From assembly GCF_001661345.1 (NCBI RefSeq), contig NW_017962931.1:62001-126000 (forward strand): 64,000 bases of DNA. The letters run 5' to 3'. Source of the stretch: Ascoidea rubescens DSM 1968. Its lineage: Eukaryota; Ascomycota; Saccharomycetes; Ascoideales; Ascoideaceae. The notes under the pieces were generated by a model. It was not told the DNA's origin, searched no databases, and worked only from the letters and a program-made list of their open reading frames with translations. Within the stretch, counting starts at the first letter, position 1; each line of letters opens with the position of its first letter. Below, piece by piece: positions 1 to 10,747 of this stretch. Position numbers and translations under genes: made by a program.

Positions 1-2013
1 CAAATATTATATAAAACAATTTGTCTTGGATCAAATGTGGTGTCATAATTGGAATTAATAATAAATTATCATCCATAAACATTATTATTGCTATTAGTAT
101 TAAAACTACAATTTAACATTAGTATTAGTATTAGTATCAATATAGTATAATGCAGGCAAGGAAACAATCTTATCTCCAGGTTTTTTTTTTTTTTTTTGAG
201 TTTTAGCAATCTTTTGACTTTAATTTATTGCAACCTTAATTAAAGATCCTCATGATGAATTAAAAGTTCTCTTTTCTAACCATGATATGCCCAATCTACT
301 TCAAAACTTACATTATTCTTTTATAAAAGACCTGCACTGGAAAAACTAACACGATGTAGTATATCGCTCCAGTATTTTCATTTTAAATGATTATTCATAA
401 AGACTCTGAAAAAAGAAAATTTCAATTCAAAACCCACTCTAAATCTTTTTCATTAATTGTGACTTTTTAAATGGAATATTTTAGTATACTCTTATATATT
501 CTGCTTAGTAATACTTTTAACGATTTAAAATGCAGAAGTTGTTTTCTAATAATAAAAAATTATGATTAAGTTTTAATTAAATTCAAACTCTTTTAATTTT
601 GAAACATATTTCCTTTGCAAAGCAAGTAAAATTGAACGAAAATCCTTTTTAAAATTTGATTGTTTTGAGGAAAGCAAGCCAATCAAATTTGAGGATTCCA
701 AAAATTATTAAGATCAGCGAGTCATTTTCATTTAGACAAACACTTTTGTTAAAACATTTGGTACTAAAAATTGATTTTGGTGATTAACTTAATGATATCA
801 TAAAAGTTTTACTGCAGTTTAACACCAATTAATAGTATTCAAGTTCTTGTTAGACTTTTCTTTAACTTGATAACCATTTAATTATGCTTTTTATTCAAGA
901 ATCCCAAAAACACTAGTCATGAATTATTGTTCATGATTTAGCAAGTAAACAACAATCAAATGAATCAAAATAAAGTCATTTAGCTTGATTAATTTTAAAT
1001 TAATATTTGTAATGCCTTTCTATTTGAATTCTTCTTTAATTCAAACTAAATTCTTTTCACATCGTTTTAATTGTATTAGCTATTTTGATTTTAACCATTC
1101 TGCTCAAATCAGGAGAAAAAACAAACTGGAGCAAAACAATTCCAGTATTCCAATCAGTTTTTCAAAGACTTTGTTTTCAGCAAAATTATTATGTCAGCTA
1201 TTATAAAAATAGGTAAAGAAATAGAAATAAAATACACTTTTGTTTCTTTTTGTATTTCGAGTATTCATGAAAAAGCCGGATTGACGATATTGGTTATCAA
1301 CATAAATTAATCTTTAAGATATATTTTTAATAGATTTAATAAAATGACTGTGATTATTTTTAATTTTAGGCAGACTCTGATGAAAAAAAACTGAAGTTTA
1401 TAAAACATTATTAATGTAAAATGCTAAAGTGCAAAGATTTATCAAGTTTAAATAAAATTTTTCACACAAGAAAATTTAGAATAATGAATTCAATTAAACT
1501 TTAGATGAAACAAATTGAAAAGTAAAAATTGAGGTTAATTGGAGTAAAAGGAAACAACTGAAAACCTCAAAAATAGATAATAAAATGATTTAATCAAATC
1601 AAATCAGAAAAACAATAAAAAGAGAGAAAGAGAGACAGAAAAACAAGATGAAATAATTAAATTGATTGTGAACAAGATAAAGAACATTAAAAAGCTCTGT
1701 ATCTGACTTTGAGAATTAAATCATTAATATGGGAATTTGGAATAATTATATTTTGTTGTTNAAAATAATATTAAATGACGTAGAATATGGTAAAAGCAAA
1801 AAAGAAAAGAAAAAAACGACAAACAAACAGAACAAAGATTTATTATTATTTTCAGTTTGAATAAAATTTAGTTTAATTTAATTTAAAATTGATTATAATT
1901 GATTTTAAAAAAGTGCAGTCAATTATCGGAAAAAAAAACAATAAGAGTAATTTAATGATAGATTTAATAATAATTTAACCATGAATTTACCCATAAATTT
2001 AAGAATATTGAAA
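1..2013. other. Left-end region with no recognised gene
   Basis: About 2 kb of AT-rich DNA. Open frames are short; the longest (985-1206) does not look like protein. No tRNA fold or repeat array is visible. A 15-base T run lies near 181-198 and one undetermined base (n) is at 1761. The right part should hold the MCY1 terminator, since MCY1 ends at 2014 on the minus strand. Confidence 0.6.
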
Positions 2014-3192
2014 TTATTCAAGAGTGATATACTTTGATAAACTTTTTGGGATATGATTTAACAAATCTTTTGATTGCAACCATTTTTTTGAGAATAATCT
2101 ATCAGAATATTTATGAGCAGAATCACATAAAATGGTAACCACGTTAGAGCCTTCAGGTAATGTTAAAGCTAATTTGCAAGCAGCAACGACATTTAGACCG
2201 GAAGTACCACCAAGAAACAAACCTTCATTATCCAATAACCTATATAACATTTCAATTGATTCTGAATCGGGAATTTTTAAAGCGTCATCAATTATTTCAA
2301 TATCTTGGGCCAAATTATTGGTGATTCTTCCTTGCCCAATACCTTCAGTAAAGGAAGAACCAGAATTATCTAACGATTGACCACCCGATTTGACATAGGC
2401 GTAGACACAAGAACCTGGGGGGTCAGCAACAACGATTTTTGTTTTGCCTTGAGAGATTTCCTTCAAGTATCTTGAAACACCAGCAAACGTGCCACCAGTT
2501 CCAGTTGAACAAGTAAAACCATCGACTTTACCCTTCAATTGAGCCCAAATTTCGGGGCCGGTTGATTTGATGTGAGCTTCTCTGTTGACCAAGTTGTCGA
2601 ACTGATCTGTCCATACAGCATTTGTTAGGGACTCAGCATGTCGTTTAGCCTGGTGGTTAAAATTCATTGGGTCCGAGAAGGGCTTTACGGGAACTGGATT
2701 AACTTCAGCACCTAGCAATCTTAGCAAATCCATCTTAGCAGGAGACTGGGTATCAGGCATGTATATGACACACTTGTAACCTCTTGATCGACAGACATGA
2801 GCCAACCCAATTCCAGTATTTCCTGCAGTTCCTTCAACGACGGTTCCTCCAGGTTTGATAAGCCCTTTTTTCTCAGCGTCTTCAACAATATATTTGGCAG
2901 CTCTGTCCTTAACAGAACCCCCAGGATTCATGTACTCTGCCTTCGCGTAGATATTTCTGCCTAGCTCCTTGGACAAGTTGCTCAACCTGATCAAAGGAGT
3001 GTTTCCAATTGCCTCAACAAAGCCATCGGCGACTAATGGAACAAAATCAGGACGAACATCTCTGTTGGACTTGGTAGCGAAACAACGTTGAAAATCTTTC
3101 CGGGCCGCAGAATTGCAGAACTGGGCGATAGAGGAGGATTTGAGAAGTAGTGAGGGAGACCTTAGCGTAGTGGAGATCATTCTGAAGCTCAT
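2014..3192 (-). CDS. MCY1: Mitochondrial cysteine synthase-like PLP enzyme (Mcy1 family)
   Basis: A 392-residue fold-type II PLP enzyme of the O-acetylserine sulfhydrylase/cystathionine beta-synthase group, closest to yeast Mcy1. In the family a PLP-bound aminoacrylate reacts with sulfide to give cysteine. Visible motifs are GNTPLIRL near residue 63, the Schiff-base lysine K95 in GGSVKDRAA, the substrate loop GTAGNTG (121-127) and the phosphate-binding Gly/Thr loop [11 protein letters not shown]. Residues 1-45 are rich in Ser and Arg and poor in acids, as in a mitochondrial presequence, and the real yeast protein sits at the mitochondrial outer membrane. I chose the ATG at 3192. The frame stays open further upstream only because a CAA repeat reads as poly-Leu on this strand. 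It diverges from the PRCC-like gene across 235 bp. Confidence 0.9.
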   Translation of the reverse strand: MSFRMISTTLRSPSLLLKSSSIAQFCNSAARKDFQRCFATKSNRDVRPDFVPLVADGFVEAIGNTPLIRLSNLSKELGRNIYAKAEYMNPGGSVKDRAAKYIVEDAEKKGLIKPGGTVVEGTAGNTGIGLAHVCRSRGYKCVIYMPDTQSPAKMDLLRLLGAEVNPVPVKPFSDPMNFNHQAKRHAESLTNAVWTDQFDNLVNREAHIKSTGPEIWAQLKGKVDGFTCSTGTGGTFAGVSRYLKEISQGKTKIVVADPPGSCVYAYVKSGGQSLDNSGSSFTEGIGQGRITNNLAQDIEIIDDALKIPDSESIEMLYRLLDNEGLFLGGTSGLNVVAACKLALTLPEGSNVVTILCDSAHKYSDRLFSKKWLQSKDLLNHIPKSLSKYITLE

Positions 3193-3357
3193 CGATGCTG
3201 TTGGTGTCAGTGGAGATCTTTTTTGAGCTGTGAAGATCTTTCTGTGCTTTGAGAGCTTGAGGTAAAGTTGCAGAGGAGGCGTCGCACCGGCACATGATTG
3301 GTCGTTTTGTGGATTTTCTGGGAGAGGAAGAAGCAAAATTAGAATCAGAAGCAGCAG

Positions 3358-3358
3358 C

Positions 3359-3411
<53 letters not shown>
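3358..3411. repeat. CAA trinucleotide repeat in a divergent promoter
   Basis: About 18 uninterrupted CAA units lie between the start codons of MCY1 (3192, minus) and the PRCC-like gene (3428, plus). Read on the minus strand it gives a poly-Leu extension in frame with MCY1; on the plus strand it gives poly-Thr. Neither is likely to be translated. Confidence 0.9.
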
Positions 3412-3427
3412 AAGCAGCAAAAGAAAC

Positions 3428-4318
3428 ATGGATGCTTTGGCTGGCTACGACACGTCTGACTCAGAATCAGAGGTAGCACAGCTGTTGGCTCCTCCCCCCT
3501 CGGCTTTGTTGGCCCAGGTCTCCAGTGCCCATAGAAACAGCAGCAGCAGCAGCAGCAGTGGCAATAACAAACAGAGAAGAGCTGGCACAGAAGAGAAGGT
3601 GTTGGGTGGAGCCTTCAAAGACACATTCACGACTGGATGCGCTATTACATCGGAGTACAATGGCAGACCATTGACTACAAATAAGTCAACTACTTCTTTT
3701 GTTCCTCGTAATCTCCAAAGCGTAAGACATGAACATCTGATTCAAAAGAAAGACAAAAACATACATAAAAACAGTGATAAACCCACAACTAATGCTGCCA
3801 GTGCGGTTAAAAAACAACGAATTAAAAAGATGATAGAAACGAAATTGAGTGGTTTAAATTTGGTGAACCCTCTGTTGGCTGAAAATAATAAAAACAAGAA
3901 TCGAAATAATAGTGATAATATTAATAATAATAATAATAGTAATAAAAGTAATAAAGGTGGTAAAAGAATTGACAAAATTTTGAAATTAAATACAATTTTG
4001 TTAAGTAAATCTATTTCAGATCCTAATCAAATTGAAACGAAACAAAATAATGAATATGGAGATGATGACCAAAGTTTTTATCGAGAAATGAATAAAGAAA
4101 TTCTAAATAAAAAAATAATTGAATTTAATATTGACGAATTTTATTCCAAAAACCAGGAATTGATTGATAAAGGTGATTTGGATCCAAACTCCGGTCGACA
4201 ATTGAAAATTATCAATGCTCATGGTAAAAACCAATTATTATCATTATTTAAAATAGCCAATCAAAATTTGGAAATAATGAATGAGAAAAATAAATTAATT
4301 AAGAGAAATCTCAATTAA
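3428..4318 (+). CDS. PRCC-like (MAD2B-interacting domain) nuclear protein, tentative
   Basis: A 296-residue protein of mostly low complexity. The N-terminus [15 protein letters not shown] resembles the acidic start of PRCC-family proteins (a short hydrophobic stretch, then a DSESE cluster). The C-terminal ~70 residues, with [10 protein letters not shown], then [17 protein letters not shown] and a charged end, resemble the fungal PRCC/MAD2B-interacting tail (a GKHQL-type motif followed by a helix). The middle is basic with Asn runs. Human PRCC is a spliceosome-associated nuclear protein that binds MAD2B, so an mRNA-processing or nuclear role is likely if the match holds. The start is the first ATG after the CAA tract. 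Its 3' end faces SAE2 head-on with only 37 bp between stops. The family call rests on short motifs. Confidence 0.5.
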   Translation: MDALAGYDTSDSESEVAQLLAPPPSALLAQVSSAHRNSSSSSSSGNNKQRRAGTEEKVLGGAFKDTFTTGCAITSEYNGRPLTTNKSTTSFVPRNLQSVRHEHLIQKKDKNIHKNSDKPTTNAASAVKKQRIKKMIETKLSGLNLVNPLLAENNKNKNRNNSDNINNNNNSNKSNKGGKRIDKILKLNTILLSKSISDPNQIETKQNNEYGDDDQSFYREMNKEILNKKIIEFNIDEFYSKNQELIDKGDLDPNSGRQLKIINAHGKNQLLSLFKIANQNLEIMNEKNKLIKRNLN

Positions 4319-4355
4319 AAATGATAACTAAAAAAGCAGCAAACCGCTGAATAAT

Positions 4356-6266
4356 CTAAATGCCCTCAGTTAATATATTCATATCATAAACGTAATTACC
4401 ATCTTTAACAAGCTGGTTAAAATAATCATCTCTGAAAATAAATTTGCTACTAGTATTATCTGGATTGGTTGCTATTAAAAATCTTTCAATTGCGATCTTT
4501 TTGTTGATAATTTTAGCTTGATTCTTTTGGTCGCTTAGTTCTTGAGTAGATGGAAATTCAGTTAAATTGAAACCAGGAGGTGTACTATCGAAATTTTTCC
4601 ATTTAGATTTATGTCTTGATGTTTTCTTGATGATGTTGTGATTACAAATTAATGACGAATCGTCGAGATTTTTGTTAATCAGAGAAGACCAATTTGGACC
4701 TTGAATTATATGACCTGGGCCTGCCATTTTATAAAAAACTTTGCATTGTTTGCAAATATCACCATTGATTTTAGATTTATCATTTTTTGATCTTAGAACT
4801 TCATGGTAAGCAAAGGGGATGTTGTTATTAGTTTTGGGATTTGGTTTGAAGTCTTCAATTATCCAAGGTCTATTTTCCTTTGGATTTATAGATAAATTCA
4901 TGATTATGTTATTATTATTACTACTATTATTATTATTATTATAAATGAAATCATCGTGAGTGCTACTGGTGCCATCTGATGTCGTGTTGAAAGAAAAAGT
5001 GGATAAATTTTTATTTGGAGTTTTCCTTGGAGTTTGAAGTTTAATTTTCTTCAAATTATTAAGAGGATTGGTCATATCTTCTGATTTGTTTGGAATATTC
5101 ATTGAATCGGTTTCCTCTTTTTTAATGAGTTGATTAAAATTGTTGTTATTTAATTGAACATTTAAATTTTTTTCGAGTAAAGGTTTTTTTATGTTTTCAT
5201 ACGACTTTGTAGAAATTGGATGATTTTTGTCATCTTGTAATAAAATTCTTTTTCTTATTAAGCTATTGTTATCATCACCATTATTATTATCACCATCGTG
5301 ATCATTATGGTAATTATCATTAATGGTTGAAAGCGTTTTGGTTGGATTATTCAGAATGTTGAGGTTTAAATTTTTGTTATTGAGAATGGATCGATTGTTT
5401 AGAAGATAATTTTGAACGAAGTCATCGTCGTCATCATCATCATCATCGTCATCGTCATCGTCATCCTCAGAATTTTTAGTGGCATTCTCTTTGTCAGAAT
5501 CTTTAGACTGATTGTCAATTTGAATGTCATTGGATTTTGGACTGTTGCGTTTATGATTGTTTGTATATCCAAAGATAATTTGGTCAATTTTGTCGATATT
5601 TTCAGAATTGTCTTTGTTATTCAATGGTGGTATATTCAATTGGCCAATTGGATCAGAATTGAGGTCGAAAGCAGGTTCGACAGCACTTTCGAGTTTTATT
5701 TTGTTGTTATTGTTATTACTTTGAGTCTTGCTGGTAATGTTTGTAGCAACTGGAGGTTGAGAGGAGTAAAACATGTAATCGCCATTCTCAAGATTGATGC
5801 TGCCAGGAATCAAGGGCTGGTTTCGCATCTTTTTGGGATTGAACCTGGGCAAGGGAAGTGCTTTGTTGAAGAAATCGTCACCATCGTCAGCAGAATCAGT
5901 ATTGTCGTAGGTCTGTTTGACGTCAGTGTCAGCAAAATTGTCCTGTGTGAGCTCAGAGCTAGGGTCTGAATTGAGTTGTGTTTTGAAGGTGTCCAAGGCC
6001 CTGTGCTGTTCAACATCGTTGGCGCCCATGCTGCTTCTGCTGCCTGCCAACAGAAGCTGTCTCTTCAAGCTGGCGATCTCCATGTCCTTCTCTCGCGTGG
6101 TTCTGTTGAACTCGAGATTCAAGATCCTGTTGATGCTGACAAGCTTGCTGTTGGCGCTGCGCAACTGCTCGTAGGACGTGTGTAACTGGTTGAACCTGTC
6201 CACAAGACTGCCCACAAAGGCCTCGCTGAGCCTGCTGAACTGCTCGAGCGTCTGCTGCCTGTCCAT
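4356..6266 (-). CDS. SAE2: Sae2/Ctp1/CtIP-type DNA end-resection factor
   Basis: A 636-residue protein with the two-ended architecture of the CtIP family. Residues 1-70 form a coiled coil (tetramerisation region in relatives), the middle is disordered and Asn-rich with a long Asp run near 265-285, and residues ~500-575 carry the Sae2/CtIP C-terminal domain: CKQC near 502, then CNH, RHKSKW near 551 and PPGFNLTEFPSTQE. The last two match the RHR and PP-FW-FPST signature that binds DNA and stimulates Mre11-Rad50. In the family the protein licenses MRN/MRX endonuclease cleavage at double-strand breaks and hairpins and is switched on by CDK phosphorylation. It is much longer than S. cerevisiae Sae2 (345 residues) because of the central linker. 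The frame remains open to 6530, but that ATG lies 9 bp from the LOS1 start, so the ATG at 6266 opening the coiled coil is preferred. Confidence 0.82.
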   Translation of the reverse strand: MDRQQTLEQFSRLSEAFVGSLVDRFNQLHTSYEQLRSANSKLVSINRILNLEFNRTTREKDMEIASLKRQLLLAGSRSSMGANDVEQHRALDTFKTQLNSDPSSELTQDNFADTDVKQTYDNTDSADDGDDFFNKALPLPRFNPKKMRNQPLIPGSINLENGDYMFYSSQPPVATNITSKTQSNNNNNKIKLESAVEPAFDLNSDPIGQLNIPPLNNKDNSENIDKIDQIIFGYTNNHKRNSPKSNDIQIDNQSKDSDKENATKNSEDDDDDDDDDDDDDDDFVQNYLLNNRSILNNKNLNLNILNNPTKTLSTINDNYHNDHDGDNNNGDDNNSLIRKRILLQDDKNHPISTKSYENIKKPLLEKNLNVQLNNNNFNQLIKKEETDSMNIPNKSEDMTNPLNNLKKIKLQTPRKTPNKNLSTFSFNTTSDGTSSTHDDFIYNNNNNSSNNNNIIMNLSINPKENRPWIIEDFKPNPKTNNNIPFAYHEVLRSKNDKSKINGDICKQCKVFYKMAGPGHIIQGPNWSSLINKNLDDSSLICNHNIIKKTSRHKSKWKNFDSTPPGFNLTEFPSTQELSDQKNQAKIINKKIAIERFLIATNPDNTSSKFIFRDDYFNQLVKDGNYVYDMNILTEGI

Positions 6267-6538
6267 CGTATCTCTGTTGTTTGTGTTGCTTCTGCTGTCT
6301 GTGCTTCTCTTCTTCGGCGCGCGTCGCCTCCCGCTTTGTGCTTGCGGAAAATTTTTCACTCGCTCTCTTTCTTCAGCACCTGAGCTGTCTGTGTCTCTGC
6401 TGCTTCTTCTTCTTCCCTCGCCATCTGCTGCTGATACCTCTTCATCCTTACTCGCTCCCAACGCCTGTCTTCGCCATCCATATTCAACTGCCCCCAGAGA
6501 CTCTCCATCACCCTGTGGCGTCTTTGCCATCCTTCACC

Positions 6539-9500
6539 ATGGCCTCCATCGAAGAACAAATCCAAAAAGCTGTTCAAATCGCATACAACCCTTCCAACTC
6601 AAATGTCTTACTCCAAGAGGCTTTGAATTTCATCAAAGATTTGAAAAAAAATGCTTCTAGCTCCTGGAAACCATGCTTGAATCTCCTCATCAACAAAAAC
6701 GACTATCCTACAAAGTTTTTCGCTCTACAGATTGTTGATATTCACATCAACAACATTTCTTTGCTCAATCTATCGAGCCCAAATAACATCAATTACAGCA
6801 GCAACATCAACGACTTGAATGAAATCAAAGACGTTCTCTTCAATTACTTTAAATTCAAAATTATCAACGAAAATCTAAACCATCCTGACTTTTTGAAAAA
6901 AAAATTATCAGCCACTTTCACCAATTTGTTCTTATCCACTTATCTCAACATTTGGCCTGATTTTTTCAAAGATTTCACAAACATATCCATCCAATCTGAA
7001 CTAGCAATGTACTATTACCTAGATATTCTAATCTACATCCACCAAGAAATCGCTGATCAATCCCTATCGCTATCTCTATCCACTCTATCAAATAACCTAA
7101 ACGACCTCTCCAACAACAGTTCTCAACCAAACCTTCAACCAAACGACCAATCCATCAATTCCTCCCTACTAAACCCTGAGCTGATCCTAAGGAGAAACTC
7201 AAACCTAAAGGACATCATTCGTCTAAATGACACCAACGACTTGATTCTAAATCTCAAAAATCTACTAATCAATTCCTCAAACAATATCCTAATCATAAAA
7301 TCTCTATCTGTTCTAGGCTCCTGGTCAATTTGGATAGACATCAATCTAATCATCAACAATGGCTTTCTAAACATCATCCTAAACTACCTATCAAACAACC
7401 ACTCAAACAATATCAACACCAACGACAACCAGCTAACCATCGCTCTCCTAGATTCCTTAAACAACATTATAAAGAAAAAAATGTCTCCGAATGAAAAAAT
7501 ACAACTATTATCCCTCCTAGATCTAGCCGAAATTGCAAACACCCTATTCCAATCAAACCAAGTCCTAATATCCTACAACAAAAACAAAAACAACATCGCC
7601 AACAATAACGACAATGTTTTCGATGACGATGAATATGTAGACCTAATGAAAATGCTAACTAAACTAACAAACACCTTTTCAAATGAATACCTCTCAATAC
7701 TATCAACCTCAATTTCTTCTTCAACCTTCTCTGCATCTTCTTCCTCCCCATCCCCTTCTTCTAACCTCAATTCTTCATTTCAATTAACTAACGAAATCTT
7801 CACTTTAATATTTAATCATCTTTTTAACATTTCTCCACTAATATTACTACTCTTATCAAACGATTACGATGATGTCTCAGAACTAATCTTTCCCTTTTTA
7901 TCAAATTTCTTATCCTTTCTAAAAAAAAACTCAAAATTCTTAATCAATAACAACAACAGCGATCAGAAATTCAATGAAAACTTACTACAGCTACTATCAA
8001 AGCTATTGTCAAAAATTATCATTAAAATGAAATTCGATGACGACGATGATGGTCTAGACGACGAATCAATTGAGACATTCAATGATTTTAGATCAAAGAT
8101 CAAAAGCTTTCAAGACAGTATCGCTCAAATCAACTCAGACTTATACTTTAATAAAATTACAAACATCATAGAATCAACTCTATTTTTCAACAACAATCCC
8201 GCCAACAACACCTTGGACAATGAATTCAGTAACATCCAAATCAACTGGCAGGCCATTGAATTAGGTCTATACCAATTAACAAACTTAAGTAACTCACTAA
8301 GAAATAACTTGCTTAATTTACCTAAAAACTCTATACAAGATTCAAAACCTTTTCAAACTTTCAAAAACTATTTGATCAATTTAATCAATCAAATTTCAGT
8401 AATCAATAACAATAGTTCTGAAAGTGAAAATAATAACAATAATAATAATGAAAACAACATATTATTGATAAAGTTCAACCATCCGCTAATTCAGTTGCTA
8501 TTCTTTGAATTGATTATAAAACATTACAATTTTTTCATTTCGTCCGAAAATCTAAATATAAACTCAAACAAAAAACTATCAGTCAATGAAAACGAAATCA
8601 ACTTGAAACTAATCAAAGAAATATTAAATATTCTAAACTCCAAATTCGGATTGTACAACGAAAATGAAAAAGTCCAATTAAGATCATGGTATCTATTTTA
8701 TAGATTCATCAAATTAACCAAACCAAATTTAGATTCATTCTTTTTAAAAGATTTGGTTATTAATGTATCTCAAAATTTACTAAAGATACAAGATTATGAT
8801 GAAATTGAATCTAACAATAATAAAAACAACAATAACGATGAAGAATTGGTTGATGAATCAAACTTTGAGACTCAATTGTATTTATTTGAGACTATTGGAA
8901 TCTTAATTGGATTGATGAAAGGGGATGTTAGTAGTGAAATTGAATTTATTGATTTCTTATTAAATCCAATATTTCAGGATATATCAAATAACCTTGAGAA
9001 ATACCAAATGAATAGTTTAAATGAGGAGATCAATAAAAGAATAACATTCAAGATCAATCACTGTTTAATCAGTATCGGGAACTTTTTAAAGGGGATTGAT
9101 AATGAAAATGGAAATAAAAAAGATGAAAGAATTTATTTGAAATTGGTGAATATAATCGATTGCACGTTAGTTATATTGGAGAATTTAAATAAATATGAAA
9201 GCATCCGAGACGGATCTCGATTTATATTTTCAAGAATTATCCCATTGGTTAGTAGCGATAATAACAATAATAATAATAATAGTAATAATAATAATAGTAA
9301 TAATAATAATAATAGTAGTAACATCGATATTAGTAACCATCTAAGTCGATTGATTGGAAATATATTAATAGTGAATGACTTGAAATGTAATGAAATTTGT
9401 GATTTATTAAGATTCTTAGGACAAATAATTCACAATTATCAACAGGATAAAAGGATATATGAATTGATCAATAATTTATTTTCGCCATTGTTTGAAAAGA

Positions 9501-10339
9501 TTTTCTCACTTTTAAATCAAGGAGTTGATAATGATGGAAATAATAGTAATGGCGTTAATATTAATTTGGATATTGAAAGAGACAAGAACAATTTGGTTAA
9601 GGGGTATTTAAGTTTTCTATTAAATTTGACAGTTAATCATTTTACCAGTTTGTTGATTAGCGAGATCAATATCAAGATGTTTAATCAAATATTGAATATA
9701 ATGTTTTTCTCTATTATCCGAAACGATAATGGTGGAAACGGTTACAATGGCGGTTATAACTACAGTTACAAATTTGACAACAGTGGGAACATTAATATTG
9801 TCAACGTTAAAAACTGTTTTAATTTCTTGAACAATTACTTGAATAGTTTGAGCAATTTAGAGAAAAAGGATTTATTGGATAATAATATCGAACAAGGTGA
9901 GATCAATAAAAGAGAAGCGGAATTGAGAGAGATCGACGAGTACTTGATCAAGAATATTGTGTCAGCCAGTTTTGAGATTCCATTCAAGGAAATCAAGAGT
10001 AAAAGCAGCAAAGAAGAAAAGAGTGGGAACTTGAGTAACGGCAATGCCAATGGAAGTGCCAATGGAACCGGTAAAAACCGCAAAAGTAGCATCAAGTTTA
10101 ATTTGAAGAAACCACAAAACAAGATATTGGCGATGGAAATAGCCACCAGCGTCAAGGTGTTGTACGCCAACTACAAGGACATATTGATCAACTACTTGGC
10201 CAAATTCTATTTTGTGGAAATAGGAATTCCAGTCGCTGTGGGGGAGCTGTTCTTGCAAAATTTGGTCGCCTTGGATGTGAAGGAGTTCAAGAACTACTAC
10301 CTCAGGTTCATCCAGGAAATGAACGCGATGATTGTATAG
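6539..10339 (+). CDS. LOS1: Exportin-t, tRNA nuclear export receptor
   Basis: A 1,266-residue HEAT-repeat karyopherin. The N-terminal third follows the exportin-t pattern: a helix pair, then FLKKKLSATFTNLFLSTYLNIWPDFFKDF (broken here as FLKKKLSATFTNLF and IWPDFF), then YYLDILIYIHQEIAD, a RRNSNLKDIIRLND segment and VLGSWSIWIDINLI, all typical of Los1/XPO-T. The family binds mature-ended tRNA with Ran-GTP and carries it through the nuclear pore; in yeast it also helps splicing of intron-containing pre-tRNAs. It is longer than S. cerevisiae Los1 (1,100 residues), mainly through Asn-rich loops, including a large one around 9250-9320. The start is the ATG at 6539 (MASIEEQIQKA). It shares a 272-bp divergent leader with SAE2, and an intron-bearing tRNA gene lies 132 bp downstream. 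Confidence 0.9.
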   Translation: MASIEEQIQKAVQIAYNPSNSNVLLQEALNFIKDLKKNASSSWKPCLNLLINKNDYPTKFFALQIVDIHINNISLLNLSSPNNINYSSNINDLNEIKDVLFNYFKFKIINENLNHPDFLKKKLSATFTNLFLSTYLNIWPDFFKDFTNISIQSELAMYYYLDILIYIHQEIADQSLSLSLSTLSNNLNDLSNNSSQPNLQPNDQSINSSLLNPELILRRNSNLKDIIRLNDTNDLILNLKNLLINSSNNILIIKSLSVLGSWSIWIDINLIINNGFLNIILNYLSNNHSNNINTNDNQLTIALLDSLNNIIKKKMSPNEKIQLLSLLDLAEIANTLFQSNQVLISYNKNKNNIANNNDNVFDDDEYVDLMKMLTKLTNTFSNEYLSILSTSISSSTFSASSSSPSPSSNLNSSFQLTNEIFTLIFNHLFNISPLILLLLSNDYDDVSELIFPFLSNFLSFLKKNSKFLINNNNSDQKFNENLLQLLSKLLSKIIIKMKFDDDDDGLDDESIETFNDFRSKIKSFQDSIAQINSDLYFNKITNIIESTLFFNNNPANNTLDNEFSNIQINWQAIELGLYQLTNLSNSLRNNLLNLPKNSIQDSKPFQTFKNYLINLINQISVINNNSSESENNNNNNNENNILLIKFNHPLIQLLFFELIIKHYNFFISSENLNINSNKKLSVNENEINLKLIKEILNILNSKFGLYNENEKVQLRSWYLFYRFIKLTKPNLDSFFLKDLVINVSQNLLKIQDYDEIESNNNKNNNNDEELVDESNFETQLYLFETIGILIGLMKGDVSSEIEFIDFLLNPIFQDISNNLEKYQMNSLNEEINKRITFKINHCLISIGNFLKGIDNENGNKKDERIYLKLVNIIDCTLVILENLNKYESIRDGSRFIFSRIIPLVSSDNNNNNNNSNNNNSNNNNNSSNIDISNHLSRLIGNILIVNDLKCNEICDLLRFLGQIIHNYQQDKRIYELINNLFSPLFEKIFSLLNQGVDNDGNNSNGVNINLDIERDKNNLVKGYLSFLLNLTVNHFTSLLISEINIKMFNQILNIMFFSIIRNDNGGNGYNGGYNYSYKFDNSGNINIVNVKNCFNFLNNYLNSLSNLEKKDLLDNNIEQGEINKREAELREIDEYLIKNIVSASFEIPFKEIKSKSSKEEKSGNLSNGNANGSANGTGKNRKSSIKFNLKKPQNKILAMEIATSVKVLYANYKDILINYLAKFYFVEIGIPVAVGELFLQNLVALDVKEFKNYYLRFIQEMNAMIV

Positions 10340-10471
10340 AGTGTATAAAAAGTAATAAATACAATAAATGGGCAAACAGCACAGACAGCACAAGCAGCAT
10401 CATCCAGCATAACCACCACGGTGGGTAGTGCACACAAAAAGGCCATAACAAGGGCGACCACCTAAGGACTT

Positions 10472-10587
10472 GCTCTTGTGGCGCAGAGGTAAGCGCTTCG
10501 TGCTTATAATCGTTCAACGACGTTTATCACAATGTCACGGTCCGTTAAGTAACGCGACGGTCGTGGGTTCGATCCCCTCCTAGAGCA
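10472..10587 (+). tRNA. tI(UAU): tRNA-Ile(UAU) with a 43-nt intron
   Basis: Two exons, 10472-10508 and 10552-10587, fold into a 73-nt cloverleaf. The acceptor stem pairs GCTCTTG with CTAGAGC plus discriminator A. The anticodon stem pairs TCGTG with CGCGA, and the loop CTTATAA gives anticodon TAT (10505-10507). The T arm is GTGGG-TTCGATC-CCCTC with one T-T mismatch. The intron, 10509-10551, starts one base 3' of the anticodon, the normal position. Yeast tRNA-Ile(UAU) genes are known to carry introns and the exon sequence closely resembles them. This tRNA reads the rare AUA codon, which is common in this AT-rich genome. Confidence 0.93.
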
Positions 10588-10593
10588 AACACC

Positions 10594-10599
10594 TTTTTT
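10594..10599 (+). terminator. RNA polymerase III T-run terminator
   Basis: Six T residues begin 7 bases after the tRNA discriminator base, followed by a second T5 run. This is the usual pol III stop signal. Confidence 0.8.
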
Positions 10600-10747
10600 G
10601 CCTTTTTGTAGCTCGTCTCTTGCCTTTTTTTCTATGACTGCTGTTTTCTGCTGCTGTTGCCACTTCTGCCCCTTTCCAACACCTCTGCTTCCTGTGCTTC
10701 TTCTGTTTCTCCAGCACTGCTTCCTCTGCTGCTTCCTTGTCTGCAAA

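Noticed and set aside
1-120. Possible U2-like snRNA similarity at the left edge
   Set aside because: A short resemblance around a GGATCAA stretch does not extend to the conserved branch-recognition region.
985-1206. 73-codon plus-strand ORF in the left region
   Set aside because: It starts with TTG in AT-rich DNA, is short and shows no family resemblance.
3193-3429. Poly-Leu N-terminal extension of MCY1
   Set aside because: It arises from reading the CAA repeat backwards and lies in the divergent promoter. The ATG at 3192 gives a normal mitochondrial-type N-terminus.
10598-10747. N-terminal extension of the Eap1-like gene
   Set aside because: The added residues are Cys/Phe/Leu-rich, begin at the tRNA terminator, and would leave no room for a promoter.
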